In this document: piece after piece, positions 33,234 through 44,821 of the stretch | Layout of the letters: each line of letters begins with the position of its first letter | Position numbering within the stretch: position 1 is the stretch's first letter | Assembly: GCA_002900995.3 (NCBI GenBank) | Contig: CM035307.1 | Coordinates: forward strand, 868,001 to 932,000 | Length of the DNA: 64,000 bases | DNA from: Ganoderma boninense | Lineage: Eukaryota; Basidiomycota; Agaricomycetes; Polyporales; Polyporaceae | Reading direction: 5' to 3' | Made by a program: the position numbers and the translations under genes | Notes under the pieces: model-generated | What the model saw: only the letters and a program-made list of their open reading frames with translations | What the model was told of the DNA's origin: nothing | The model's database searches: none

Positions 33234-33532
33234 TGCCAGACAGGAGAGAGAGAGACAGAGGGAGGGCGGCCGTGGGTCGGGGGCGGCAGAGAGAGGCAGA
33301 GGACGGGCGGAGGGTGGTGCAGACTGGGAGACGCGGCAGGGGAAGGGGCCCGGGCGAGCGGGATGGCGGACGTTGATCAAGGAGCACCAGGGCCTCAGGC
33401 TCCGGCGGCCGGAAACGCGTGTTGTCCGCTGTTTGCTGCACGCCCCGCCATTCCGTCACTCCTCCCGCGCCTACCACAACCACTGCGCCTCTCTCCCCTC
33501 CAACGCCCCTTGCGTCCGCTTTCGCGCGTGCA
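33234..33532. promoter_or_regulatory. Divergent promoter, PP4R3 and THYN1
   Basis: 299 bp separate the two start codons on opposite strands. The sequence changes from AG-rich next to PP4R3 to CT-rich next to THYN1, as expected when each transcript has a pyrimidine-rich leader. No TATA box is evident. Confidence 0.55.
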
Positions 33533-34814
33533 ATGGCCATGAAGCACTGGCTCATGAAAGCAGAGCCCGACTCGCGCATCGTCAAGGGCAAGGACGTCAA
33601 GGTGCGCCCTCAAAAGGTCACTATATGCGCACGCGTCCCTACCAAACGCCCTAGTTTAGTGTCGATGACTTCGAGGCAGCTAAGACCACGCCTTGGGAAG
33701 GCGTACGCAACGCAGAAGCCAGGAACCTCATGAAAGAAATGAAGGTCGGGGACAAGGTACGTTTGCTTGCATGCCCCTTCCCGTGAAGCGCTTGCCAAGA
33801 TGATCGCCTGCTTTTGTCCCCAGGTCCTGTTCTATCACTCGAATTGCAAGAACCCAGGTAAGCAGAGCTTTCCATTACGGAAATAGCTAGCGGGCCGAAA
33901 GCTAAGCTAATGACAGGTATCGCGGCGTTTGCGGAGGTGCGTCCGAGAACTAGCCGCTCCCCGAAAGTGATATGAACCTTTCTGTGTCCAGGTCTCGAAA
34001 GAAGCGTACCCAGATTGTGAGTCGTTCTCGAGCGATCGCGTGCAACTGCTCTGAGCAGCAAGGAAACAAGAGACACAGCTTGGGACGTGTGAGTGGTTGT
34101 AGACCTTCTCACATTGTCCGCGTCCTGACACCTCATCCTCAGCTCGCATCCCTACTATGACGCCGTAAGCTCCTGTATACGTCATCCTCTTCCATCATGC
34201 TGAGAATGAATGGCAATAGAAAACCGACAAAGACAACCCAAAGTGGTATATGGTCGAGGTAGCCTTCGGGTCGCGTGTCCAGCACTTCGTGCCGCTGTCT
34301 CTCCTCCGGAACATTGCGTCTTCGTCCGAGCTCCCAGAAGAGGTTGCCTATATTGGTGAAGACGGCGCAAAGGCAATCAAAGGTTCGTGCTCCACAGTGC
34401 TTCCGCGAGTCTTCCCCTGATGGGTGCCTGGGAGCAGCTATGGCCCTGGTAACGCGCGGAAGGCTGAGTGTACAGCGAGTGGAAGAGGACACGTGGGAGG
34501 TTATCGAGCAGCTGGCAGAGAGAGGCGGGTGGGAAGAAGGTGCCGCCAACAAGCCGAAGGCCAAAAAAGCCAAGCCAAAGGGGCAGACCAAGACGACCAG
34601 CGGCAAAAGCAAGAAGTCGCGAAGTAAGAAAACAGAGCAGGACAGCGATGTTGCCGAGGATGCCGGAGATGAGGTGGATGCCGGACCGGATGCGGACGAG
34701 GTGGAGGTGGAGGAAAAGAAACCCAGACAACGCAAGAGAAAAGCTGCAATGCTGGAGGAAGAGCCTGGAGGCGAAAGCAGCAAGCTGCGACGATCTACTC
34801 GTGCTCGGAGGTGA
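33533..34814 (+). CDS. THYN1: EVE-domain protein, thymocyte nuclear protein 1 (THYN1) homologue
   Basis: An EVE-domain protein in about seven small exons, ATG at 33533 (a second ATG in frame at 33539). The domain starts MKHWLMKAEPDSRIVKGKDV, continues FSVDDFEAAKTTPWEGVRNA, EARNLMKEMKVGDKVLFYHS, NCKNPGIAAFAEVSKEAYPD, then WYMVEVAFGSRVQHFVPLSL and LVTRGRLSVQRVEEDTWEVI. EVE domains are PUA-like and related to YTH domains, and bind modified bases in nucleic acids. The tail is unusual in length: a lysine-rich and acidic region (KAKKAKPKGQTKTTSGKSKK, then KPRQRKRKAAM) ending RRSTRARR, fitting nuclear localisation. All exons join without frameshift. Confidence 0.85.
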
Positions 34815-34952
34815 CGCTACTCTGTGCAATCGCCAATTTGCCCATCTATACCCATATGTACCCCATATGAACTGACGCGCAGACCATGAAGTTCATAGAT
34901 ATCCGTGTTGTATCTTACATCTGTTCCTTCTCGATCCTCCATCTATACGCCT

Positions 34953-35994
34953 TCACTCTTCTGGGATGACCTTCTTCAAGAAGGCCTTCAAGTCCTCGAG
35001 CTCCTGCGGATCCGCCGAGTGCTGCAGGCCGTTGTACGCATGGAACTCAATCCCGCCCTCGAGGACAGTCTCCGGTGTAGCCTTCTTGATACCCAGTTGG
35101 CCCTCGAGCACCTCGAGCGACTGCTTCGCCCTGTCGAAGCGCACGAGCGGGTCGGCGGTCCCGTGTCCCCAGAAGACAGGGACCTTCTTCGCGTGCTCCG
35201 AAAGCATCTTGCATAGGACGGGTTCTCGTCAGCCCCTCAAGTTCCGACGCCCTTCCGAAGCGCGTCCCCCACGAACGAGACTCTGAGTGTTATAGTACTC
35301 ACCGACTTGATCTTGTCTCGGAGGGGCAGCCACCCGCTGAGCACCGCGAGGCCGCCTAGCCGTCTCTCCGACGTCATGCCCGTGAGGAGGGTCATCACGC
35401 CGCCCTGGGAGAAGCCCCCGAGCACGATCCGGTCGGCGGGGATGTCTGCGTCCACTTCGGCGGAGATGAGCTGGTTCAGGTTGTGCACGGTCTTGAGCAT
35501 CCCCTCCTCGTCCTCCCGGGGGTTCACGGCGCCGAACTCATAGATGTCGAACCTAGAGGGGTGGGGCGATGTCGCGTGAGCCTTGAGAGAACGTAGCAGA
35601 GGGAAGGGGGAGGGGGCAGTCGATACGTACCAAGAAGGCATCTCCATTCCTCCGTTGGCGGTTACGCGTGCGTAAGGTCTGGCGGTATATCGTAGTTAGC
35701 ATATATCCCTGTGAACGATTGAGTAGAAGTGGGAGCATGGGATGGACGTACGCGTGTGGCAGGATCCATTTAACATGCTTCAGACTGGGGTCCTGGGCAA
35801 ACATGCGTGCGACAGGCTGCCAGCCATAGCCGTCGTCACCGAGGCCCTGCAATGCCATACAACGCCTAAGTCAGCAAGCATGCGCACAGCAGAGCATGCA
35901 GCAAGGATGCGCGTACGTGCACGAAGATGACGGTCGCGGTGTGCTTGGTAACCGGAGCGACGGTCAAGAACTTGAGAGGTAGAGTCGCGGCCAT
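34953..35994 (-). CDS. APT1: Acyl-protein thioesterase 1
   Basis: A serine hydrolase of the phospholipase/carboxylesterase family that removes palmitate from proteins. The ATG at 35994 gives MAATLPLKFLTVAPVTKHTA, then VIFVH and, after an intron, GLGDDGYGWQPVARMFAQD (oxyanion-hole HGLGD). The nucleophile is Ser in RIVLGGFSQGGVMTLL. The acid is Asp in FWGHGTADPLVRFDRAK and the base is His in FHAYNGLQHSADPQELEDL. Length is close to family norm (about 240). About five exons join cleanly and the protein ends KKVIPEE. An in-frame upstream ATG at 36159 would add 55 residues with a hydrophobic helix. Upstream is TRM10 in the opposite direction. Confidence 0.88.
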
Positions 35995-36335
35995 CCCTGC
36001 TCGTCTGGTGGTCGCTGCAGAACTAGATCTAAATTTGTGGACAGGGGGGACGAAAGCGGCGGGGTGGTAGACGAACGAGGGCCCGAGCCAGGCTAGGATG
36101 AAGCCCAGGAGGAAGATGACCACGGAGCGGATGGAGACGAGCATTCGTACGAAGCGCACCTCGGTGACTGTGAGTTCCCGCCACCGATCGATATGGGCCG
36201 GCCCGCTACCCGGCCCGCACCAGGAGTCATCCCAATGCCAAAAACCTTGCTCTCTCTCCGAGTCTCAGATCTCACGTTCTGCGCATAACGTCTTTTCCTC
36301 TCCAGTTGTCCTCCCTCTGCACCTTCACTGCTACC
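35995..36335. promoter_or_regulatory. Divergent promoter, APT1 and TRM10
   Basis: 341 bp between the usual APT1 start and the TRM10 start. It includes the possible N-terminal extension of APT1 (35995-36159), leaving 176 bp if that start is used. The TRM10-proximal 80 bp are CT-rich. Confidence 0.45.
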
Positions 36336-37838
36336 ATGTCTGAGACGATGCCCAGCAACTCGACCTCTACTCCCGCAGCGGAGGAGACTGAGCGTCTTCA
36401 CCTGCATCAACTCGACACACCGCCTGACACCACCAACGACGCCGATCTCACCGGTGTCGCAGCATAGACGCCGATACGAGTACGACCCCAGCGGAGCCGC
36501 TCTCCAAGAAAGCGCAGAAAAAGCTCGCCAAGGCCGCGTACATCGCCGAGCGCAAGAAGGAGCGGCGCGCGGCCGAGAAGGAGCGCAAGAAGGAGAGGCG
36601 GCGCGAGTACGCGCAGAAGCGCGACGCGGGCGAGCTCGATGCGGACGAGCTCGAGCGCGAGCGGGAGAGGAAGCGGCTGAAGACGGAGGGAGGCGGCTCG
36701 GGGCGGAGGACGGCTTTCGGGGCGCGCGTCGTGGTGGACCTGGGGTTCGATGCGAAGATGACTGAGAACGTGCGTGTTTTTTTCGTTCTTTTGGGCGTCG
36801 GTGTCGTTGGGTCTGGGGTTGCACGGGCTGACGGGGACGTGTGCTCACTGCCGGCAGGAGGTCAAGAGCCTTACGTCGCAGCTTGCGTATACGTACAGTG
36901 CGAACAGGAAGGCGGCGCATCAGTTCTCGTCGCTGCTCTTCACGTCGTTGGATGGGAGGACGAAGGAACGCATGGATGGGATGAATAACTCTTCGTACAA
37001 GCGGTGGGTGGGGGCAGAGTGGTGGGAGGAAGGCTATGAGAGGCTATGGGAAGGGCAGGAAGATTTTGGGGAAGGTACGACTGAGGTGACGGTGAAGATG
37101 GAACATGGGAAAGAAGGCACGGAGGCGGAGGGTGTGGAGGGAACGGAGATGGCAGTGAAGGGACACAGAGAGCGACCAAGCCGGGCGGAGAAGGGTACGG
37201 TGGTGTACCTCACTGCAGACTCGGAGGATGAGTTGTCTGAGCTAAAGGAGGGCGAGACATACATCGTAGGCGGCATCGTGGACCATAACCGATACAAGGT
37301 GAGCGTGTTCTGCATTGGTCACAGCGGTTCTGGGCATTTGTATGCGCGACACGCATCACATACGGTCTCTTCAATCAATATATTTCTTCCCTCCCGCCAC
37401 GCCGCACGTTTCCCAAATTTGTAGACTGACTGTAAACGTTTTCACAGAATCTGTGCCTCAATAAGTCTAAAGAGCATGGGATTCGTTCTGCACGCCTGCC
37501 CATAGGAACATACCTCGCGGAGATGCGTACACGCAAAGTCCTCACCGTGAACCAGACCTTCGAGATTCTCCTGAAGTGGGTCGAAACGCGCGAATTGGGA
37601 GCAAGCGTTAAACTCCGTAATGCCGAAACGCAAGTTCAACACAGAGGGCAGGCGGAGAGGTGGTGCATCGAGCTCGAAGGACGCTGAGAGCGTGCTTGAA
37701 GATGGGGTCGTTGACGGTGAGAGTGAAGAAGTTGGCGGAGGTGGAGATGCCGAGGTATTTCAAGTTGCGGAGCTAGAGGGCGGTTTTTCGAGGATAGGGG
37801 AGGCAGACGTAGGCAATAAAGTTGAGCTTGGAGCATAG
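36336..37838 (+). CDS. TRM10: tRNA (guanine-N1)-methyltransferase, TRM10 (SPOUT family)
   Basis: SAM-dependent SPOUT-fold enzyme that methylates N1 of guanine 9 in tRNAs. A basic coiled N-terminal region (LSKKAQKKLAKAAYIAERKK) leads to VVVDLGFDAKMTEN and, after an intron, EVKSLTSQLAYTYSANRKAA then FTSLDGRTKERMDGMN. The catalytic and SAM region is VVYLTADSEDELSELKEGET, YIVGGIVDHNRYK, then NLCLNKSKEHGIRSARLPIG and KVLTVNQTFEILLKWVETRE. A frame break at the G run 37597-37599 separates WVETRE from the family C-terminus ALNSVMPKRKFNTE, which continues to the stop at 37838. A second break near 36463 separates MSETMPSNSTSTPAAEETER from the conserved part; a small intron there is not excluded. Confidence 0.87.
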
Positions 37839-37896
37839 CGTTGACTTGCAAAAAGCATTTATTCGCGCCAATGCTTCTAGTGTTCTAGTGCATCCT

Positions 37897-39277
37897 TTAA
37901 CCTCTTTTCTGCTGAACCCCGCTCGAGGGGTTGCGGTTGTGTGGGCGCTGGCTTCCATCCAATCTGACGTCGAGACCGTCAGGAAACATAATCGGGAAAG
38001 CATTGGCCACGGCATGACGTACAACATAAATAACCTGGAATGTTGCAGGGACCGTCCCGTCTTCGTGGCCATGAAGCTCTGGAACATATGTTGAGTTATA
38101 TTAGCGAACTCGTTCAAGAAGGGTGAACCTACCTTTGTAAATTGCTCCGGCAGCGGTGAGCGTATCGCGGTGGATGAAATGCCGTCTAAGCAAACAGGTA
38201 TTAGATTAAGCCCTTCCGTGGGTTAACCACAACTTACCGATTGACTACTGCATTGCTCTCCCCCATGTCCTGGAGGTCTTCCAGAAGTTCCCACATGGAT
38301 GGGTATGCTACCTTGACTTCATCGACGTCCACTGTCAAAAGAGTGAAACCTGCGCGTCCAAGGAGATTGGACATATCTCGAGAGTCTGACGCAGGGTATG
38401 GTGGGTTAGACCTCGAAACAAACGAAGTTACATCATACTCGCCTGTCATGGGAGATATATGTGGAGAAATACCACCCTCGCGATCTACCTCAGCTAATTG
38501 CAATGATGTCCTTAGCTCAAACAGAGTGTCTCCTCCGAACAACGCTCCAAGAAAGACACCGTCTGGCTGCAATGCTTCCCTGATCTGGACAAGTGCGCCT
38601 GGAAGGTCGTTGACCCAGTGAAGACTGAGACACGACACAATAGCCTCTTGTGAGTCGCGCGGAATGGCTTGAAGCAAGTTCTCTTCATCCGCATGTATTC
38701 TCTCCACCTGGACTAACAATGACATGTCACGATAGCTCTTAGAGCACGGAAAAATCATAACTTACCATCGAATTCATCATCCGCGTCTCTGTTGAGAAGC
38801 TTTTCTGCGATTCATAATACGTCAATGAGCGTATGTGTGTTACGTGAATTGTGCGCCTTTACCACTCGAGTCGACCATGACCACCTTCTGCGTAGTCTCG
38901 GAATCCAGGAGTTTGGAGAAGTGTCCGGGCCCGGACCCCAGGTCAAGGACAGTGTTGAACTTCCGCTTGATATCCTGCCTCACTTTGTCAGGAACTAGTT
39001 GCAGAATCACAGTGGACACGACGCACTTGCATCCGCTCAATGAGCCTGTCCGCAACCTCGTCTCGGACATAGTCCACGGTTCTGCTGCGCTGCCCTCCCT
39101 CGCGCGCTGCGGATCTGTCCTTCTGCATCCGTTCGCATTGCGGTCAAACACTTGGAAGGGACCGACGGAGGTAGGGTTGGTTGGGGACGAGGAAGACACA
39201 GAGGCCAAGGCTCGTGTCCGCACGACCCGTGGAACGAGGGATATATGCGCGAGCCGGCCGCGCGAGAGGCCAAGCAT
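37897..39277 (-). CDS. NDUFAF5: Arginine-hydroxylase NDUFAF5, mitochondrial complex I assembly factor
   Basis: A methyltransferase-fold protein needed for early assembly of respiratory complex I. The ATG at 39277 gives a typical mitochondrial presequence ([20 protein letters not shown]). QVFDRNA and [12 protein letters not shown] to [16 protein letters not shown] are joined across an apparent one-base deletion at about 39126-39137. A 52-nt intron leads to [20 protein letters not shown], the SAM-binding motif I. Later blocks are [60 protein letters not shown], and [43 protein letters not shown]. The stop at 37897-37899 is 58 bp from the convergent TRM10 stop. An ATG at 39328 is also in frame. 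Confidence 0.87.
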
Positions 39278-39560
39278 TATTGGGGCGTATGAAAAGGCTG
39301 GAGTTGGCGAACGACTGTCTTTCTCCAAGGAGCAGAGAGAGACCAGGAGGAGGATTGAACGCTACTAGAATGACGTCTAGTCAGTGGCAGAGCGCGCTTC
39401 GAGTGCGAGCGCTGAACGCGTCGCGTCGCGTCTGCTTAGTCAGCAGCGTGTCAGGTTCTCCTCGGGACCTGCGACTGGTCTCCACTTTCCGCCGCTCGCG
39501 ACTTCTCCCTCTCCTCTCCTAGGTCTCCCTCGCTGCGGCCCAACGCGTCCGTCGTCGAAC
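39278..39560. promoter_or_regulatory. Divergent promoter, NDUFAF5 and C2H2 gene
   Basis: 283 bp between start codons on opposite strands, or 232 bp if the upstream NDUFAF5 ATG is used. The half next to the C2H2 gene is CT-rich. Confidence 0.45.
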
Positions 39561-42500
39561 ATGAACAATGGTGATGGCCAGAGTAACCCCAACTTTCCCA
39601 TCAACGACCTCTCCCTCACCGGCCCCAACCCCGTCGTCAACCATGAGAGATACTCCAACGATATGCAGCGTCTACAGAGCCTCAAGACCTACCTGGCCGC
39701 ATACGAGGAGAAACTCTCCGAGGGATATGCCAGGTTTCGGGACCTTGAGGAAAGGCAGAGGTTGGAAGAGACCGTGAGGCAGGGCGAGTTAGCGGCGTAC
39801 GTCCCTACACCCTCTCGTCTGCGAGGAAATGTGTGCGATCGACGTGTTTCCTCTCTAGCCGTCTGCTTGCAGAAATGCAGAGCGGAAAGGCAGCGAGTGC
39901 AGCGTGAGTGTTGCCTGCTCGGGGCGTGTCGTTATCATTCGAGTCTTAACCACCCTGCAGCCAAACACCGGCCTCCGCGGGTCCATCGAATGCTGCTCAA
40001 CCATCCACATTGACCTCAGTATATCCTGCGCAGGGTGACGCAAGCTACAACGAAGTGCCTTCTAGTGCAAAGATTGTCGAAGTGCCCCCGTCGCAGGAGT
40101 CGCCAAAGGTCAGTGCCTCTCTTGACTAGGAGTGACCTTGAGTTGAACAACATTGGTTGCCCTCAGCCCACCCGGACCAGCGCCAGGTTATCGGCCAAGG
40201 CTGAAGCCAAAGCTGCCTCGAGTCAACCTGAAGTTCCCCAAGCTGCTCCAAGTCGACCTCGAGTTCCTCAAGCTGCCCAAAGTCGACCTCGACCCCCCCA
40301 AGCTGCCCAAAACCGACCTCGACCTCCCCAAACTGCTCAAAGTCGACCTCGAGTTCATGTTGCTTCATACAACGTCCCGCAAGGCTATACGAACACGTCT
40401 CAGCCATTCCAGGACTGGACAGCATTTGGAGCCTCACCCTCCGTCATGTATGGTTTCGTCCCGACTCCAGGTGCGCACGCACAACACTCGGCATACCAAA
40501 CGGCCCAGTGGTCCGCATCACAAGCTCCGCAATACCAATACCGACCGTACTACCCTGGAGTGCAAGCCCAGGCTCCGTCGCATGCAGCATCTACCTCTCG
40601 ATCAGCGCCACAACCATATTATGCAGGTACTGGCTTCTTTTTGAGAACCTTACCTTTATACTGAAGCGCCTTCTCTGCCCAGGCTCGCAGCAGGCAGACA
40701 GGCCACCCCAGCAGGAGCACACCGCGTCTGGTTCATCGCAGCCTGTTGGAGCTCCTTCTGCAAGTTCGTCTACTCAAGCACCGGTGGATGGCACGAGTCG
40801 CTCCAATGTCGCGCAGAGTTCTGAATCTGGACCTAGTCAACCATTTGCACCAGGCCAAACACAGCAACCCCGAAGCATCTCCCATGATCAGCAGCAGCAG
40901 CTTTTTCAATTCCTTCAGGTGCCCATTTAATGCTCGTGGATCCTCCGCCCTGCGAGTTGACTAGGCCTTCTAGAGATATCCTCTGCCGGAAGCTCAGATT
41001 TTGATGCAACAAATATTGCGCGTCATGCGGTGCAGGCAAACTAAACACAAAACCTTTGCTGACATCGAATTTGAACGCAAGCTCGCAGCATCGGTTGTCA
41101 AAACTGCTGATCTGGTCGCAGATTACTTGAAAGTATGTTTTCTGTGTTGCGTGCTGGACGATGCAACTCCGACTGACAGTTCGGAGGTGTATCCTGACTC
41201 CGAAGTCAGGGACGTGTTCAAAAAGTATATCATCCTGGCCGGCCGTCAACAGCAGGCTGCTGGTCAGTACAGCTTTTGGGTTTGCGTATCTCTTCTCATT
41301 TTCATTGTATCAGCGCTCCCAGACGGGAGAAACGGCTCGAATGCAGCCCCTCAGCACCCTCAGCAACCAGTTCCGTCTGTATCGACTTCCACCCTGCAGT
41401 CTGCCCCTCCTTCACATCCCAACGGCGGTAACGCTGGGCCTCCTGCCACTATCCAACTTCCGGTACCTCAACCAATCGTCAGGCCTTCATCGTCAGCTGC
41501 TGTTGTAGCTGCTCCTGGTCCATCCACTGCAGTCCCCACCCCAACAGCCTCTGCCACAGCTGCTTCATCAACTTCCAATGCTAACTCAGTGGGGAGTTCA
41601 TATTCGCAGATATCATGGTACACACCTCGGGATCCCACCGCTCCTATTATGGTCCGCAACGCCAAGGGCCAGATACAGTGGTTGCATCGCCAAAGCCTCC
41701 CACAATCCGCTGCGCCTCCTGCCTCCGCTCAGCCCCAAGCCTCGACTCCCCCCGCACCCAAGGCTGCTCCACAACCCGAAGTCCCTGCGACGCCACAACC
41801 GCGGCCTGCGTCGGGGACGGCGGCCTGGACGCCCGAAAAGGCGGACAGGAGCCGGCTCGCGCAGGACATCATGCGGTCGCTCGGCCGTCCAAAGGGTGCG
41901 TTCGGCACACCGCTCTCGCCAACTAACAGTAGTTCTGCACTCCCGTTCGAAGTTATTCACCCTCCCACAGTGACCTCGACTCCGATCTCGACTCCAACCG
42001 CGACCGCCGCTGCAAAGCGCAAGGCATCCCTCACGACGTCGTCGCCTGTTTCGCCAACGACTGCCAAGCGCCCACGATTAGACGAACAACAGGACGAGCA
42101 GGATCTGATTGTAGATGTCACCACAATTGAGCCGTCCGAGGTTGTGGTCGTCGAAGAAGTTGCTCCTGGTGTCGATGGCGAGCACGAGGTCGAGCCCCCC
42201 GCTGTGCTTGCAGCTCCCGAACGTGTTATCGATGGAGAGACTCAGGAAGACGAAGACATGGATCACGTCGATGCAGCGACGCTGCCCCTTGCAGATGGGG
42301 CCGTGGACGTAACTGCCCATGACCTGCTTCCAGGACTGCGACGACGCCGACACGATGCGCGCCATCAGCGTCACATCGTCCGAAGCTGCGAACATCGATC
42401 GCGTCCTGGATGTCACTGCCCCGAACCCGAGCCCGAACCTGAGTCCGAACCTGAACCTGTCACAGATGGTGTGCCATCGCGAGACGTACGCGAGTCGTCG

Positions 42501-44821
42501 GCCGACTTGGCACCTCCGGCGTACCTCGACAGGGGAGGGCAGGGTCCAGATGGTGCCCTGCACGCGACTTCTTCCCCCTTACAGGAATTCTCTGTCGCTG
42601 CGTCCAATGCCACTCCACCCCCCAGCTCGCCCGTGCCCGACAAGGGGAAGGGAAAGGAGAAAGTCCCTCTGTTCCTCCCGTCGCCGTCAGGCTCACCCGA
42701 GCCCTCCGTGCCCTCGGAAGACGAAGACGCACAGTCGGACGCGTCGGCTGCCCCACGGCTGCCTGGGGGCCGCAAGGGCAAGGGCAGAGCGCTGGACGCG
42801 GACCTGGAGCTGCTGCAGCTCGTGGACGACGAGGGCGAGGCTTCGGAAACGTCCTCGGCCGCCGTCCCGCGCAAGCGGCGGCGCACGAACAGGGCGTACG
42901 TCCTCGCGCCTCCCCTCCCGGAGTACGCGGCGTCGCTGCGCGGGAACGAGATCGTGTGGTGGGGCTCTCGGTCCCCTTCTAGTGTCGCGAGCGGGAGTCG
43001 TTACGGGAGCCCTAGTGTGAGTGGCAGCGCGAGCAGACACACGAGTCGCGGAGAGGAGGAAGACGAGGTGGATGACGAGCTGCTGGACTGGCGCGGTAGG
43101 TTGCTGTTCCCTGACGAGGATGTGAGGGACGAGGATGTTGACCAGGGGCCTTGCGTTGCAGCTGACGAGGAGGTCGGGCCTGTCGCGGCGTCGGAGCCGG
43201 ATGTGGATGGCGAAGGTAGGCGGTGGGCTGCTACTGTCATTGTCCCGCGTCGCTGGATTGCTGACGCATTTTTCTTTGGTTTTAGAAGCGGAGGCCGCGG
43301 CTGAGCTTGCGTTCAGCCGCGTTAGGGAGACGCCTTGTCATTGGGATGGATGCGATGCTGTTCTGAATGCGTCGACGACGCTGCAGAGGCACGTTGAGCG
43401 CCATGCGGGCGAGAATAGTGAATGGGTTAGGGATCTTTGGACCGATTATCGCCGTTGTGATTCGCTGACAGTGGTATTCTTAGGGCACATTCACTTGTCA
43501 GTGGAAGGGCTGCCTGTCGAATTCCTTCAAGGATGAGGAGAGCTTAGCGCGGCATCTCCAGAAGCACGCAAGATCTCCGCTCTGGTGTGCATATGAGGGT
43601 GAGTGGACGTGATCGGCATCATCATTGACTGTTGGACTGTTGAGCAATCGTTTCTGACATTGCGAATTCATTGTATCCAGGCTGCGACCGTTCGTTCGCG
43701 TCTGCCTCTGATCTTCTGCATCATCACCAGTCAGGCAAGCATCACGACGGGCAGCTTCGCAAGTCGTGCTACCCAGCACCTCCGCCGAGAACAGACGGCA
43801 ACTGTCACCGCTGCCTGATGTGCTGCCCGCGTACATGTTGGCCGTGAACCCTGTGAGGAGGCACCCCATCTCGAGGGACCGGCATCAGTGGGTCGGCCCG
43901 AAGGTAAGTTCGCGCGCCCCGTATAGCACCCACATCTCTCCTGCCTTCCGGACGTTCCCACCCGAAGCGGCCCAACCTTCGCGCCCCTCCCCCTCTCTTC
44001 TGCGGTTGACGCCTGGCGCGTCCTGCACTGCTCCCGCTCCCGCGCGCTCACATCGTGTACCCCTCGTATAGGTCCTGGAGAATATAACGTCGTTCAAGTA
44101 CACGGGCCGGCGGTCGCACGCGGGGCAGCCGTCGCGGCTCTCGCGGCGGCTCGCGGAGAAGGTGGTGGCAGTCGAGCTGGCGAGCGTGACGCCCGAGTCG
44201 GGGCACGCGCAGATCCGCCGCTGGATCGACGACGAGTACCTCGACTTCGCGGACGGGTACGACGCGTCGCGCAGGCACCGCCTGTGGTGCGCGGACATCC
44301 CCGCGGGCGAGGTCACGCAGATGGTGCACGACGGGCTCGCGCTGTTCGTCGACGGCGGCGCGGGCGGGGAAGAGGCGGACCGGAGCGCGGGTGGTGGTTT
44401 GGGAGGGGATGGCGGTGGCCAGGCACCAGACTTGGATGCGGAGGACGGAGACGGACTCGGAGGAGGGGAAGGCACCGCGGCGGCGGCGGCGGCGGCTGAG
44501 GGTAGCGGGGAAGACAGTCCTGCGGACACCAGCGCCGAGGGGCGGAAACCGACAGTCAGGCTCAAGCTGACGTTGCCGAGACGGTCGAACGTCATTCGAC
44601 TGCCTGCTCGCCCGAATCGGACAGAAGCGGACCCTCATCGTGACGGTGACGCTGACGCCGTGGCAGGGAATGCCAACACCAGTGCCCTGCCAAACCCTGG
44701 TCCACTTGACGGGAGTAAAACGCCTCCGCCAGCAGCAACAGCGACGCAGAGCCCGCTTCGCCCAACACCAACTTCAACGCCTCAACTAAGATTGGCCTCA
44801 TGCACATTCGGGGGCTTGTGA
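39561..44821 (+). CDS. Three-finger C2H2 zinc-finger protein, C-terminus replaced by a MITE
   Basis: A large probable DNA-binding regulator of unknown role. MNNGDGQSNPNFPINDLSLT begins a coiled-coil-like N-terminus (LKTYLAAYEEKLSEGYARFR). Next come a decapeptide repeat (40225-40355), Gln/Pro-rich sequence, a conserved-looking helical block (LFQFLQRYPLPEAQILMQQI, then FERKLAASVVKTADLVADYL) and a long disordered acidic and basic region. Three fingers follow: CHWDGC with HVERH, CQWKGC with HLQKH, CAYEGC with HHHQSGKHH (43338-43745). After them come LPDVLPAYMLAVNPVRRHPI, KVLENITSFKYTGRRSHAGQ and IRRWIDDEYLDFADGYDASR. Frame breaks are apparent near 42325, 42420 and 43765. The last ten residues before the present stop come from a transposon inverted repeat. 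Confidence 0.72.
40225..40355 (+). repeat. 30-bp coding tandem repeat (decapeptide)
   Basis: Four imperfect 30-bp units inside the C2H2 gene encode QAAPSRPRVP, QAAQSRPRPP, QAAQNRPRPP and QTAQSRPRV. The frame is kept and changes are mainly Ser/Asn and Val/Pro, so the repeat expanded at DNA level in a disordered linker. Confidence 0.85.

Noticed and set aside
32712..33654. Long plus-strand open frames opposite PP4R3
   Set aside because: They are antisense shadows of GC-rich codons; the minus strand carries conserved EVH1 sequence.
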